From positions 29,764-93,763 of the forward strand of contig NZ_FOXS01000009.1 of assembly GCF_900115775.1 (NCBI RefSeq): a stretch of DNA of 64,000 nt, read 5' to 3'. The position numbers and the translations under genes were made by a program. This document shows positions 44,401 through 52,296 of this stretch, in pieces. The notes beneath the pieces are model-generated. The model was not told the DNA's origin. It did not search any database and saw only the letters and a list, made by a program, of their open reading frames with translations. This stretch comes from Hymenobacter arizonensis (GTDB taxonomy: Bacteria > Bacteroidota > Bacteroidia > Cytophagales > Hymenobacteraceae). Positions within the stretch are counted from its first letter, which is position 1. Each line of letters starts with the position of its first letter.

Positions 44401-47400
44401 TCGATGAAGTCGTTGAAGGGCCGGGGACGCTGGGCTTCCTGGTAGAGCGGGTTGTGTTCCAGCGGTTCATCAGCAATGATTAAGAAGTGCCGGTACGCCC
44501 GGGCCAAGTGGTCAATGACTAGCACGGAAGCATAATCGTAGCCAAGCACCGGGCGTAGCTGCTCGTTGAAGATGCGAAACAGCTCCTCTTTACCGCGCAC
44601 CGTGGCAATGGCTTCGCTGACGGCCAGTAGTAAGGCTTTTTCCTGCTCACGGGCCCGTAATTCTTCGTTGGCCAGGATGTTGGCCACAGCCACGGCCACC
44701 TGGTCGGCGATGGTTTGCACCAGGTGGAATTGCGCGGGCGTGAAATGATTTTCCGTCACCGAGTTGAAAAACAGGATTCCTAACTCGCCCTGGTCGGTCC
44801 GCAGCAGCGCCCCTACCGATTCCTTGTAGCCCACCTCCCGCAGCACAACGAACTGCGGATAGTCCGGAAACTGTGCAATAAGCTCCTCGGTGTAGGCAAA
44901 CACGCGCGGGCCCGGTGCCGCCCGCAGTTGGCCCACGGCGTACTCCATGGCCGAACCAGGATACGGAATACGGCCTGCGTCGGCGGCTCGCAGCTTCACG
45001 TTGGCTTCCGAAGGGCTGACATCCGGTAGGGTGACGGCCCAATCCTCGATAAACTGCTGCGATTTGTCCAGTACGAAAAGCCCGGTGTCGTGAAACCGCA
45101 GCAGGGGGCGCACTTTCTCGAACACCGTTTGCAACAACTGATTCTTATCGCGAATCGTGGCTAGCGCCTCGCTGATGGACAGCAATACGGTTTTTTCCCG
45201 TTCCCGCTCCTGCAATTCCGCGTTGGCCAGAATGTTGGCCACGGCCACCGAGAGCTGCTCGGTGATGCTTTGAAACAAGCGGTACTGCACGGGCTGGAAT
45301 TGCCCAGGCTGCCGGGCATTGACCACGAAGCAGCCGAAGGCTTGGCCCCCGGTTTGCAACAAGCCCGCCAGCCCTTCACAGTAACCGAGTTGCCGCAGGG
45401 TTTCCAGCAACGCCGCGTCGGAAAAATGCGTGTTGTCGGCCCGGTAATCAAACAACACCGGGCCCGGGGCCGCCGTCATTTGCTGCACGAGCCACTCCAC
45501 CGCCGAGCCGGGGTAGGGCAAGCCGCCGGCATCGTAAATACCGGCCTGGTGCAGGTGGTGGTTTACCTCAGAGTCGTCGACGGTGGGATGGATGGTTGCC
45601 AAATCCAGGTAGCGCTGCCCTGGCTTGTCCACGACCAAAATGCCGCAATCGTAGAAGGGGAGCAGGGGTTTGATGCGGGTGAGAATGATGCCCAGCAAAT
45701 CTTCTTGGTTACGCACCGTGGCAATGGCTTCGCTGATGGAGAGCAGGGCGCTTTTTTCGGCTTCGCGGGCCACGATTTCCTCGTGGGCCAGGATGTTGGA
45801 GACAACGACGGCCAACTGCTCGGTAATGGCTTGAAACAAAGGCAGGTCCTGGGCCGAATACCGGTCTGCCACCTTGGCGTTGAAGCACACCATGCCAAAG
45901 GTCCGCCCGCCCGTGACCAGGGGCCCGGCAATAAGTTGGCGGTAGCCCGTTTCCAGCATAAGCGGAAGTTGGGGGTGAGAATGAGTTTGAGCCAGTGCCT
46001 CCAAATCGTAGAGTCTCGGCCCGGGCTGTTGCATGATGTACTCGACGACCGAGCCCGGATGCGCAAATGGTCCCCGGCCAACCTCGGCCTCCAGCAGCCG
46101 CTCGTCGTCGGAGTCGAGGATGTAGTCGTCGGTGATTTCGGAGTGGGTCTGGGCCGGCTCATCCACGACAAACAGGCCGGCGCTGTCGTAGGGAAAAATG
46201 GGCCGGATGTCGTCGTAGATGACGCGGAAGAGCTGGCGCCGGTCCCGAATGGTGACCAGGGCGCTGCTGATGCGCAGCAGCGTGGCCTTCTCCCGCTCGC
46301 GGGCCAGAATCTCCTCGCGGGCCAGAACGTTGGCCACCGTCGTAGCCACGAGGCTGGCAAGTTGCTTGAACAGGGGGAACTGCCGGGGATGGAAGGCACC
46401 CGTTTCGCGGGCCCAGAAGCAGAGCATGCCAATGACGCGGCCGTTGTGCAGCAGCGGCCCGCCCAGGATTTCTAGCAGGCCGGTTTTTTGCAGGTAAGGG
46501 TAGTGCGGGTGGCCCGGCATGTTCGCTTGCAGCCAGGCCAGGGACTGAATGCGCGGCTCGTGCAGGAAGTAGTCGACGGCGGCGTGGGGGGGCAAAAAGC
46601 CGTGCACGCCGGCCTGGTGAAGCACGTTGGTCAGTGGCAGGCCTTGCAGCAGCTCTTCCACGGTGAAGTCGCGGTTGGTGCCATCGGGCCGCACCTCGAA
46701 CAGGCCGGCGTCGGCGAAGGGCAGCACGGCCTGCACCTGGTCGAAGGTGACTTGCAGCAGCTCGCGTCGGGTGCGCGCCTCGGCCAGGGCTTCGGAGATG
46801 CGCAGCAGCTGGGTTTTCTCTCGCTCGCGGGCCGCAATTTCCTCATTGGCCAGGATGTTGGCTACGGCTACGGCTACCTGGTCGGCCACGGCCTGAAACA
46901 GCGGCAGCTGCGCCGGCTGGAAAAAATTGGTTTGTTGGGAATTGACGTAAAACATGCCAACGGGTCGCCCCCCTACTTGCAACAGGCCGGCCATGGCCCC
47001 GCGGTAGCCCTCCGCCAGCGCAATGCGGAAGAAGGGATAGTCCGGATGCCGCCGCTGCTCCTGCTCGAAATCGAGGATAAACGGGCCAGCCGCCGCCTGC
47101 TGCATGTGGGCAGCAATGACCGAGCCTGGGTGGGGGTGCCGCCCCAGGCCCGCCGTGCGCAAGGCCACGTTGCCTGCGGACGGGTCAATTTCGGGCAGCA
47201 GCACGGTCCAGTCGCTGTGGTGCCCCCCGTCGGCGTCGAGCACGAACAAGCCGCAGTCATGAAAACCAAACACCGGCTTGATGTGCTCGAACACGAGCCG
47301 CAACAGGTCTTGCTTGTCGCGCACCGTGGCGATGGCCTGGCTAACGGCCAGCAGCATGGATGTCTCCCGCTGCTGGGCCGGCCGCCGGTTGCCGTTGTGC

Positions 47401-47423
47401 AGGTTGGAGGTTTTGGCTTGCAT
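41463..47423 (-). CDS. Giant sigma-54-dependent regulator with nine tandem GAF domains
   Basis: A 1986-residue protein; start at the ATG at 47423 (MQAKTSNLHNGNRRPAQQRE). Nine GAF units of about 176-190 residues, beginning near residues 1, 191, 369, 546, 734, 919, 1095, 1278 and 1454, are joined by helical linkers of the form ILANEE..REREK..LL.ISEALA. They are followed by a sigma-54 AAA+ domain (about 1668-1900: Walker A GETGTGKELIAR, GAFTGA, FLDEIGELPLELQAKLLRVL, R-finger region PLRERREDIPALA) and a Fis-type helix-turn-helix (about 1935-1986). FhlA- and NorR-like activators carry one or two GAFs, so nine is exceptional. No membrane segment: a cytoplasmic sensor. The GAFTGA loop is intact, implying true sigma-54 contact. 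Divergent from the enzyme cluster at 47715. Ligands unknown. Confidence 0.93.
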   Translation of the reverse strand: MQAKTSNLHNGNRRPAQQRETSMLLAVSQAIATVRDKQDLLRLVFEHIKPVFGFHDCGLFVLDADGGHHSDWTVLLPEIDPSAGNVALRTAGLGRHPHPGSVIAAHMQQAAAGPFILDFEQEQRRHPDYPFFRIALAEGYRGAMAGLLQVGGRPVGMFYVNSQQTNFFQPAQLPLFQAVADQVAVAVANILANEEIAAREREKTQLLRISEALAEARTRRELLQVTFDQVQAVLPFADAGLFEVRPDGTNRDFTVEELLQGLPLTNVLHQAGVHGFLPPHAAVDYFLHEPRIQSLAWLQANMPGHPHYPYLQKTGLLEILGGPLLHNGRVIGMLCFWARETGAFHPRQFPLFKQLASLVATTVANVLAREEILAREREKATLLRISSALVTIRDRRQLFRVIYDDIRPIFPYDSAGLFVVDEPAQTHSEITDDYILDSDDERLLEAEVGRGPFAHPGSVVEYIMQQPGPRLYDLEALAQTHSHPQLPLMLETGYRQLIAGPLVTGGRTFGMVCFNAKVADRYSAQDLPLFQAITEQLAVVVSNILAHEEIVAREAEKSALLSISEAIATVRNQEDLLGIILTRIKPLLPFYDCGILVVDKPGQRYLDLATIHPTVDDSEVNHHLHQAGIYDAGGLPYPGSAVEWLVQQMTAAPGPVLFDYRADNTHFSDAALLETLRQLGYCEGLAGLLQTGGQAFGCFVVNARQPGQFQPVQYRLFQSITEQLSVAVANILANAELQEREREKTVLLSISEALATIRDKNQLLQTVFEKVRPLLRFHDTGLFVLDKSQQFIEDWAVTLPDVSPSEANVKLRAADAGRIPYPGSAMEYAVGQLRAAPGPRVFAYTEELIAQFPDYPQFVVLREVGYKESVGALLRTDQGELGILFFNSVTENHFTPAQFHLVQTIADQVAVAVANILANEELRAREQEKALLLAVSEAIATVRGKEELFRIFNEQLRPVLGYDYASVLVIDHLARAYRHFLIIADEPLEHNPLYQEAQRPRPFNDFIEKALASEVPLTYRPAELIEQFPQGPGLRLQVQLGIEQSVVFSLQHAGQVIGLFILHNTQDKNLGTTFHPLFRNLANQVAVAVANILANEEIVTREQEKTVLLAISNVIATINNKAQLLRLLFEQVRPLFDFDDAGLAVLGSDGRHYNDWVAQYADVLSPDIAAKQTADHRFAWGGSLLEHAAREVTAAGHPLVYSLTPALAEQWSEATYLSTELADEQQEVLATTLRAGGQLLGLFNINSKRKGHLSTINHFIFQAVADQVAVAVANILANEELRAREQEKTMQLAVNNALVSSKNRESLCRTLAEQMNQLVPFSLFVLCIWSPADETRFQATLRRQPDGQFVSIQREVQQLFPPALSPPQRRALFESPGVFAGAAFEDLCRQYPLYAFVREQFGVHSHLRLSLSELAGAEASIVVSGPGPEDFQEVDYATLQHLLPQITLALDNLLAFERLDQQRREKASQVATTNALTSDQPFNELVRSLAAPIDSLVPCDLVHLCLLPPHAAGVEADVAVVKEGGRFQPLPRAEVLRHLPAETLAAGFEELRALATQTRLYVGDEVPPVLGASGLLHYLHQAQAMRAFLLVPLRVNGLVAAGLLLAHRFAYGFAAADVAKIEALAAQMALALGNRFAFAEIATLQQQLAEENSYLQDEIKTTHNFEEIIGTSPAILAVFQQVSQVAATDTTVCIGGETGTGKELIARALHNLSPRKNRLLVKVNCAALPAQLIESELFGHEKGAFTGAHERRIGKFELADGGSIFLDEIGELPLELQAKLLRVLQEREVERVGGKGPIRTDVRIIAATNRDLQQEVQAGRFRQDLYYRLLVFPLLLPPLRERREDIPALATHFLFQFAKKMGKPHKGIAPKAMHELMAYDWPGNIRELQHTLEQAVIVSTKPLLELARPLAAAPAPVSEADRPAVFRQLSLDEMERQHILATLRYTGGRIRGSGGAAELLAIKATTLEARMKKLGVSKSYLHQAIV

Positions 47424-47495
47424 AGCGCAATGACGATAGGTTGAAGCACCGAAAATACAAAACAGCCGAACAGGCCGAAAGTATACCCGCACGTT

Positions 47496-47541
47496 CTCCA
47501 ATATATTGGAGTTCGGCCTGGAGAATTCCAATTAGCTGGAG
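47496..47541. promoter_or_regulatory. Candidate operator or upstream activating sequence of the GAF regulator
   Basis: CTCCAATATATTGGAG at 47496-47511 is a perfect 16-bp palindrome, 72 bp before the regulator ATG. Further TGGAG half-sites follow (CTGGAG at 47518-47523 and 47536-47541) with an inverted TTCCAA between. Fis-type regulators bind such palindromes, so autoregulation or activation of the divergent genes is likely. Confidence 0.5.
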
Positions 47542-47642
47542 CACGTTAAGCGCCCAACCAGTAGCCCTAAATGCCAATAAAGGCCCCCAGCAGTAGGCAG
47601 AAGGCGCTTTTGGTGCTTGCCGACCGGCTGCTGCTGGCGAAG

Positions 47643-47658
47643 TGGCACTACACTTGGC
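47643..47658 (+). promoter_or_regulatory. Possible sigma-54-like -24/-12 element (weak)
   Basis: TGGCAC, five bases, then TTGGC keeps the -24/-12 spacing (GG, ten bases, GG) but the -12 element has GG in place of GC. A second candidate at 47603-47616 has exact GG-N10-GC spacing with poorer flanks. Both point rightward toward the cluster at 47715. Confidence 0.25.
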
Positions 47659-47714
47659 CTTAGGGGACAGACACCGGACCAGTATTGTGCCAGTGGAATT
47701 TCCTGACCGCCCCT

Positions 47715-48095
47715 ATGTCCTACTTCTTCCCGCCCCCCGGCCAATTCAACGAAGGAGCCGATTTGCTAACCCAGCCGACGACTCTACGCCGCCACTTGTA
47801 TCGGTTCGGCCCCGTCGCTCCAGGGCAGGTAGTAGCGGAAGACGACCACAGCCTGCTAACCGATGCCCGGCTGGCGCTGTACCTGCTGCTCGAAGTCGAC
47901 TTACTGGAGTTGCTCTACGCCGCCGCCTGGTGCTTGCTGACTGCCTGGCCCACCCAGCAGCCGGTAAGGCAGCCCCAGCCACTAGTCCCGGCTTCGCTCC
48001 GGATGCCGCAACGACGGCAGCGAGCTAGACGGCAGCGGCTGATTTCGCCCTCGTGCCTGCTCCCACCCTTAGTGCTGGCCTTGCTGCCCGCCTAG
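47715..48095 (+). CDS. Small hypothetical protein
   Basis: A 126-residue frame starting MSYFFPPPGQFNEGADLLTQ. The middle (DHSLLTDARLALYLLLEVDL, LELLYAAAWCLLTAW) is a leucine-rich, possibly membrane-associated helix pair; the tail is basic (RMPQRRQRARRQRL). Codon third positions are GC-rich as in real genes here, and it faces away from the GAF regulator, but no family is recognised and the basic tail could be non-coding. The next gene starts 53 bp on. Confidence 0.4.
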   Translation: MSYFFPPPGQFNEGADLLTQPTTLRRHLYRFGPVAPGQVVAEDDHSLLTDARLALYLLLEVDLLELLYAAAWCLLTAWPTQQPVRQPQPLVPASLRMPQRRQRARRQRLISPSCLLPPLVLALLPA

Positions 48096-48148
48096 CGCCG
48101 GCTTTCCTGTACCACTTCTTACTACTCACCCTTTTTACGTTCAACCCC

Positions 48149-48889
48149 ATGAAAAACCGCTTGCTCTTTTCCGCTCTGCTTTTGACCAGCAGCCTGACCA
48201 CCCTGCCCGCCGCCTGGGCCGGGGACCCGCACCCGAAAAAAATGCCCCCCAAGGCCGCCGCGGCTACGCCCCCGAATTACCTGGAAAAGCTCACCCCGCA
48301 AAACTCGGTGCTGGTGATGGTAGACTTTCTAACCGGCTTCGACCCCGGCCTGAAGACCATAGACAAAAGCCTGTACAACAACAACGTGACGGCCCTGGCC
48401 AAGCTCGGCAAGCTCTTCAAGCTGCCCACGCTCGTTATCGGCGACGAGGGCGGCTTCCGGGGCAAGTTCTACCCGGCCCTGGCCCAGTACCTGCCCGATG
48501 CCCCGCGCATTGAGCGGCACACGGTCAGCGCCTGGCAGGAGCCCAAGTTCGTGGAAGCCGTGAAAAAGACGGGCCGCAAAAAGCTGATTCTGGCCGGTAT
48601 CTCCATCGACAACTGCACCACCCACCTGGCCCTGGACGCCCTCAAAGCCGGCTACGAGGTGTACGTGGTGACCGATTGCTCGGGCTCGAACGAGAAACTG
48701 GTGGAAGAAGCCGCCATGATGCGCCTGACCCAGGCCGGGGCCGTGATGACCTCCTGGGTGTCGCTCGGCTCGGAGCTGCTCGGCGACTGGAAAAAGCCGG
48801 AAGGGGCCACTTTGGGGCAGATTTACCAGGAGCACAGTGCCTGGGGCGGCTTCTATTCGGGCTACACTGCCGAGGTGGGCAAGAAGTAA
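48149..48889 (+). CDS. Isochorismatase-family cysteine hydrolase, exported
   Basis: A 246-residue protein starting at the ATG at 48149, which opens a signal peptide (MKNRLLFSALLLTSSLTTLP, ending AAWAG). Isochorismatase-like fold: Asp in NSVLVMVDFLTGF, VIGDEGGFRGKF, and the catalytic Cys in KKLILAGISIDNCTTHLALD, then ALKAGYEVYVVTDCSGS. The family includes isochorismatase, nicotinamidase and N-carbamoyl amidases. It is similar to the exported YcaC-like hydrolases often found near alpha/beta hydrolases. Substrate unknown. First well-supported gene of the same-strand cluster; 20 bp to the next gene. Confidence 0.85.
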   Translation: MKNRLLFSALLLTSSLTTLPAAWAGDPHPKKMPPKAAAATPPNYLEKLTPQNSVLVMVDFLTGFDPGLKTIDKSLYNNNVTALAKLGKLFKLPTLVIGDEGGFRGKFYPALAQYLPDAPRIERHTVSAWQEPKFVEAVKKTGRKKLILAGISIDNCTTHLALDALKAGYEVYVVTDCSGSNEKLVEEAAMMRLTQAGAVMTSWVSLGSELLGDWKKPEGATLGQIYQEHSAWGGFYSGYTAEVGKK

Positions 48890-48909
48890 CCACGTGACTT
48901 TATCCGGCT

Positions 48910-49839
48910 ATGCTGACTTACTCTGAATTCGACCACGCCCGGGCCTACGTGAACGGGGGCGTGAAGCTGCACTACCGCACGGCTGGCGAAGGCCCGACGG
49001 TGCTGCTGGTGCACGGCTGGCTAGGCACCTCCTACACCTGGCGGCACGTGGCCCCGGCGCTGGTGGCCGCCGGCTACCGCGTCGTCGCGCCCGACATGCG
49101 CGGCTACGGCGACTCCGACAAGCCCGCCACCGGCTACGACGGCCTGAGTCTGGTGGCAGACCTGCGGCAGCTGCTGGCCCAAACCGCCGCCACCGGGCCC
49201 GTACACGTGGTGGGCTGGGACATGGGTGCGCTGCCCGCCTTCCTGCTGGCCGCCCACCACCCAACCGAAGTGGCCTCCCTCACTTACCTCGACGAGCCCT
49301 TGCCGGCCGTGAACCTGGCCGAAATGACCACCTTCCGCCAGGAGACCTACGGCGGCTACTGGCACTTCGGCTTCAACCACGCGGCCGATTTGCCCGAGGT
49401 GCTCATTACGGGCCGGGAGCGGGAGTTCTGGCACTACCTGCACGGGCTAATGCTCTTCAACCCGGCCGCCATCACCGACGCCGACCGCGCCGAGTACCTG
49501 CGCACCTACGCCGCTCCCGGCGGCGTGCGCGGCAGCGTGGGCTGGTACCGCGACGCGCTGACCACCACCGACCAGTTTGCCGAAGTCATCGCCCGGGGCA
49601 AGCTCACCCTGCCCGTGCTCGGTCTCGGCGGGCAGTATGGCACCTCCTATACCCATGCCCAACTGGCGGCCGTGGCCGAGCACGTGGAGGGCGGCATCAT
49701 TCCCAACTGCGGGCACATGGTGGCCGAGGAAGCCCCGGAGCATCTGACCCAGGCATTGCTAACCTTCTTTTCCCGCGGTGCCGAATCTGCCGCGGCTGCT
49801 TCGACATCCTCTGCTGCCGTTCCGGCGCTTCACGTTTAA
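48910..49839 (+). CDS. Alpha/beta hydrolase, epoxide-hydrolase/haloalkane-dehalogenase type
   Basis: A 309-residue protein with the alpha/beta hydrolase core: HG oxyanion motif LLVHGWLGTSYTWRHVAPAL, VVAPDMRGYGDSDKPATGYD, nucleophile Asp in VHVVGWDMGALPAF (an Asp, not Ser, elbow), and a late His in IIPNCGHMVAEEAPEHL. The Asp elbow marks epoxide hydrolases and fluoroacetate or haloalkane dehalogenases. No signal peptide; the Ala/Ser-rich tail (AAASTSSAAVPALHV) is unusual. A similar enzyme is encoded at 55185, so the cluster has two. Confidence 0.87.
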   Translation: MLTYSEFDHARAYVNGGVKLHYRTAGEGPTVLLVHGWLGTSYTWRHVAPALVAAGYRVVAPDMRGYGDSDKPATGYDGLSLVADLRQLLAQTAATGPVHVVGWDMGALPAFLLAAHHPTEVASLTYLDEPLPAVNLAEMTTFRQETYGGYWHFGFNHAADLPEVLITGREREFWHYLHGLMLFNPAAITDADRAEYLRTYAAPGGVRGSVGWYRDALTTTDQFAEVIARGKLTLPVLGLGGQYGTSYTHAQLAAVAEHVEGGIIPNCGHMVAEEAPEHLTQALLTFFSRGAESAAAASTSSAAVPALHV

Positions 49840-49850
49840 TCAATTTCCTC

Positions 49851-50582
49851 ATGCCTGCTGAAACTTTAACCAACCAAGTCATTCTCGTGGCCGGCGGCAC
49901 CGGCGGCGTGGGCGAGGAAATCGTCCGCTTCTTACTCGGGGCCGGCGCCACCGTCGCGGTTCCGTCCCGCTCCGACGCCAACCTGCAGCGCCTGCGCGAC
50001 TACTGCGCCGACGCCGGCCCCGGGCAGCTGCACACGCTGCAGCAGGAAATGAACACGCCCGACGGGGCCGACAACGTCCGCGCCTGGCTGCGGGAGCGCA
50101 CCGGCGGCCGGCTCGACGCCGTGGTGGCGGCCCTGAACGGGCGCTTCTACGGCAAGCCGTTCCACACCCTGGCGTGGGCCGAGTGGCAGGACTTTCTGGC
50201 CAATTACCTCACGGCCCACTTCCTCACCGCCCGCACCTTCTTGCCCCTGCTGGAAAAGCAAGGCGGCGGCCGCTACCTGATGATAAACGGCGGGGCCGCC
50301 GACGCGGTGTACCCCGGCGCGGTGGAGCTCTCCGTGGCCGCCTCGGCCCAGCTGGCCATGACCAAAGGCATGGCCTTGGAAACGGCCGGCTCGGGCGTGC
50401 AGGTCAGCAGTCTGGTGATATACAGCCGCGTGGCCACCCGCCACGAAGCGGCTACTTACCCCGGCCAGGTCACGTCGCAGCAGGTCGCCGAGCATGTCGC
50501 TGCCCTGCTCACCAGTTCCGACTACAACCCGCGACACGTGGTGCACGCCCTGCACCTAACGCCCGCCAGCAGCTTGGCTTAA
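49851..50582 (+). CDS. SDR-like protein lacking the canonical Tyr/Lys site
   Basis: A 243-residue Rossmann protein: VILVAGGTGGVGEEIVRFLL cofactor loop and LDAVVAALNGRFYG at the NAG position. The expected YxxxK active site is replaced: YLMINGGAADAVYPGAVELS is followed by VAASAQLAMTKGMALETAG, with no Tyr four residues before a Lys. It may be a binding or regulatory homologue, or use other residues. It starts 11 bp after the alpha/beta hydrolase gene and so is likely co-transcribed. Dehydrogenase activity should not be assumed. Confidence 0.82.
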   Translation: MPAETLTNQVILVAGGTGGVGEEIVRFLLGAGATVAVPSRSDANLQRLRDYCADAGPGQLHTLQQEMNTPDGADNVRAWLRERTGGRLDAVVAALNGRFYGKPFHTLAWAEWQDFLANYLTAHFLTARTFLPLLEKQGGGRYLMINGGAADAVYPGAVELSVAASAQLAMTKGMALETAGSGVQVSSLVIYSRVATRHEAATYPGQVTSQQVAEHVAALLTSSDYNPRHVVHALHLTPASSLA

Positions 50583-50594
50583 CGCCCTATCCTC

Positions 50595-51020
50595 ATGAAC
50601 ATTACTGCTACCCCCACCGACACCGCCCGGCAGGCCCTGCGCCTGCTGGCCGCCATCCACACCGGCGGCCCGATTGAGCCCTACCTGGCAATGCTCACCG
50701 ACGACTTCGTGTTTTACATGCCCGTGGGCCCGTTCAAAGGACGCAACGAGGGCCGCGAGCGGGCCGCCGAGTGCTACCGGCAGATTGCTGCCTCGGGCCC
50801 GCACATCCTCTACGAGGAGCCCTTCCGCATCACTGCCAACGGGGATACCGTCGTGCTGGAATTCGAGGACGGCGGCACCCTCTTCGGTGGCACGCCCTAC
50901 CACAACCGCATTGCCGCCTCCTTCGACGTGCGCGACGGCAAAATCGCGGCTTACCGCGAGTATTTCGGCGAAATCGACGTGGACCTCATGGTCGGCATGG
51001 CCGGTATCGCGGCGCAATAG
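50595..51020 (+). CDS. NTF2/SnoaL-like protein
   Basis: A 141-residue alpha+beta barrel protein: QALRLLAAIHTGGPIEPYLA then MLTDDFVFYMPVGPFKGRNE, EFEDGGTLFGGTPYHNRIAA and FDVRDGKIAAYREYFGEIDV. This is the SnoaL-like (NTF2 superfamily) pattern, with the final AYREYFG strand conserved. Members are small-molecule cyclases, isomerases or ligand binders. Cytoplasmic; 12 bp after the SDR-like gene. It is one of three NTF2-like genes within 2.2 kb. Confidence 0.83.
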   Translation: MNITATPTDTARQALRLLAAIHTGGPIEPYLAMLTDDFVFYMPVGPFKGRNEGRERAAECYRQIAASGPHILYEEPFRITANGDTVVLEFEDGGTLFGGTPYHNRIAASFDVRDGKIAAYREYFGEIDVDLMVGMAGIAAQ

Positions 51021-51073
51021 AACCACCCCGGCCGCTTGGTTTCTCCCGGCTATTTCCTTTTCTGTTCGTGTTC

Positions 51074-51562
51074 ATGAACCCATTCTATTCCCTGACCGGC
51101 CTGCTCGGCGCCCTGCTGCTGAGCGTGCCCCTGGCGCTGGCCGCCACGCCCGCCGGCACCCCGCCGCCCGAAGTCCCCGCCGCCCTGGCGCAGCGCATTT
51201 TCAGCGCCTGGCAGTGCGGCGAGCAAACCGGCGACTACGCCGCGTTCAAGGCCTTTTTGGGGCCGAAGTTCCAGCAGTTTTCGCACCCGCTCACCGGGGT
51301 GGTGACGGGCCTGCCCGGCCTGGCCAAGCTGCGCGAGCTGGTGGCCGGCCGGGAAAAGGAACCGAATCAACTCACCTTTTCCCGGGTCGAAGTCACGAGC
51401 AGCGCCACGCTCTTCACCTTTCACTTCGACTCGGCTGGCACGGTGGCCGGGGGCATGGCCTACGCCGGCTTCAACGTCATCAGCCTGCGCATCGAGCAGG
51501 GCCAGCTGACTGGCTTCCGCGAGTATTTCGGCTACGTCAACCCGGCCTGGTTTCAGAAATAA
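51074..51562 (+). CDS. Secreted NTF2/SnoaL-like protein
   Basis: A 162-residue protein starting at the ATG at 51074 with a signal peptide (MNPFYSLTGLLGALLLSVPL, ending ALA). The mature part has the NTF2-like barrel: AQRIFSAWQCGEQTGDYAAF, VVTGLPGLAKLRELVAG and FNVISLRIEQGQLTGFREYF. Unlike its neighbour at 50595 it is exported. It ends 22 bp before the dehydrogenase gene. Function unknown; a periplasmic partner of the same pathway is possible. Confidence 0.8.
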   Translation: MNPFYSLTGLLGALLLSVPLALAATPAGTPPPEVPAALAQRIFSAWQCGEQTGDYAAFKAFLGPKFQQFSHPLTGVVTGLPGLAKLRELVAGREKEPNQLTFSRVEVTSSATLFTFHFDSAGTVAGGMAYAGFNVISLRIEQGQLTGFREYFGYVNPAWFQK

Positions 51563-51584
51563 CCCGGGCATTTTTCCTAACATC

Positions 51585-52232
51585 ATGAACATTGGAATCA
51601 TTGGGGCCGGTAACATGGGCGGGGCCCTGGCCACCATCTGGACTCAGCAGGGCCACACCGTGTGTTTGAGCTTTGCCCGCGACCAGGCCGCCCTGCGCCA
51701 GCAGGCGGCAGCCCTGCCCCGCGCCAGCTTCGGTACGCCGGCGGATGCCGCCCGGTTTGGGGGGGTGGTCCTGTTGGCCGTGCCTTACCAGGCTCTGGAT
51801 GAGGCCCTGGCAGGCGTGCCGGAAGTGGTCGGCGGCAAGCCGGTGCTCAGCTGCGTGAGCGGGCTGCGCCCCGACTTTGCGGGCCAAACCATGGGCCTGC
51901 CCACGGAGCGCACCGAGTCGGTGGCCGAGGAATTGGCCCGCCGGCTGCCCGCGGCCCACCTCGTGGAAGCCTTCAACACCACGTTTGCCGAAGTGCTGCT
52001 GGCCCCTGACCGCCAATTCGGGGAACTGATACCCTCGCTGCTGTACTGCGGCGACCACGCCGCCGCCAAGGCCGTGGCCGTGCAGCTCATTGCCGAGGCG
52101 GGCTTTCAGCCCCTGGACGTCGGCCCCCTGCGGCAAGCCCGCAGCCTCGAAACCCTGGCCAGCGTGTGGGTGCAGCTAGCGGCCACTTCCGGGCTGTTTC
52201 CGCAGGCCGGGTTAAAAATCCTGACGCGCTAG
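51585..52232 (+). CDS. F420-oxidoreductase-like NAD(P)-binding protein
   Basis: A 215-residue Rossmann protein: MNIGIIGAGNMGGALATIWT, then VVLLAVPYQALDEALAGVPE, VSGLRPDFAGQTMGLPTERT, HLVEAFNTTFAEVLLA and GFQPLDVGPLRQARSLETLA. The NMGGAL and VEAFNT segments fit the NADPH-dependent F420 reductase-like family, whose bacterial members often use NADP with other substrates. Bacteroidota normally lack F420, so another cofactor or substrate is likely. Same strand and short gaps to both neighbours. Confidence 0.83.
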   Translation: MNIGIIGAGNMGGALATIWTQQGHTVCLSFARDQAALRQQAAALPRASFGTPADAARFGGVVLLAVPYQALDEALAGVPEVVGGKPVLSCVSGLRPDFAGQTMGLPTERTESVAEELARRLPAAHLVEAFNTTFAEVLLAPDRQFGELIPSLLYCGDHAAAKAVAVQLIAEAGFQPLDVGPLRQARSLETLASVWVQLAATSGLFPQAGLKILTR

Positions 52233-52296
52233 GTCCTTTCACCGCCACCCCCTGCTTCACGCTTCGTCTTCCCCTTTACCCCCCCACTTTACACCC

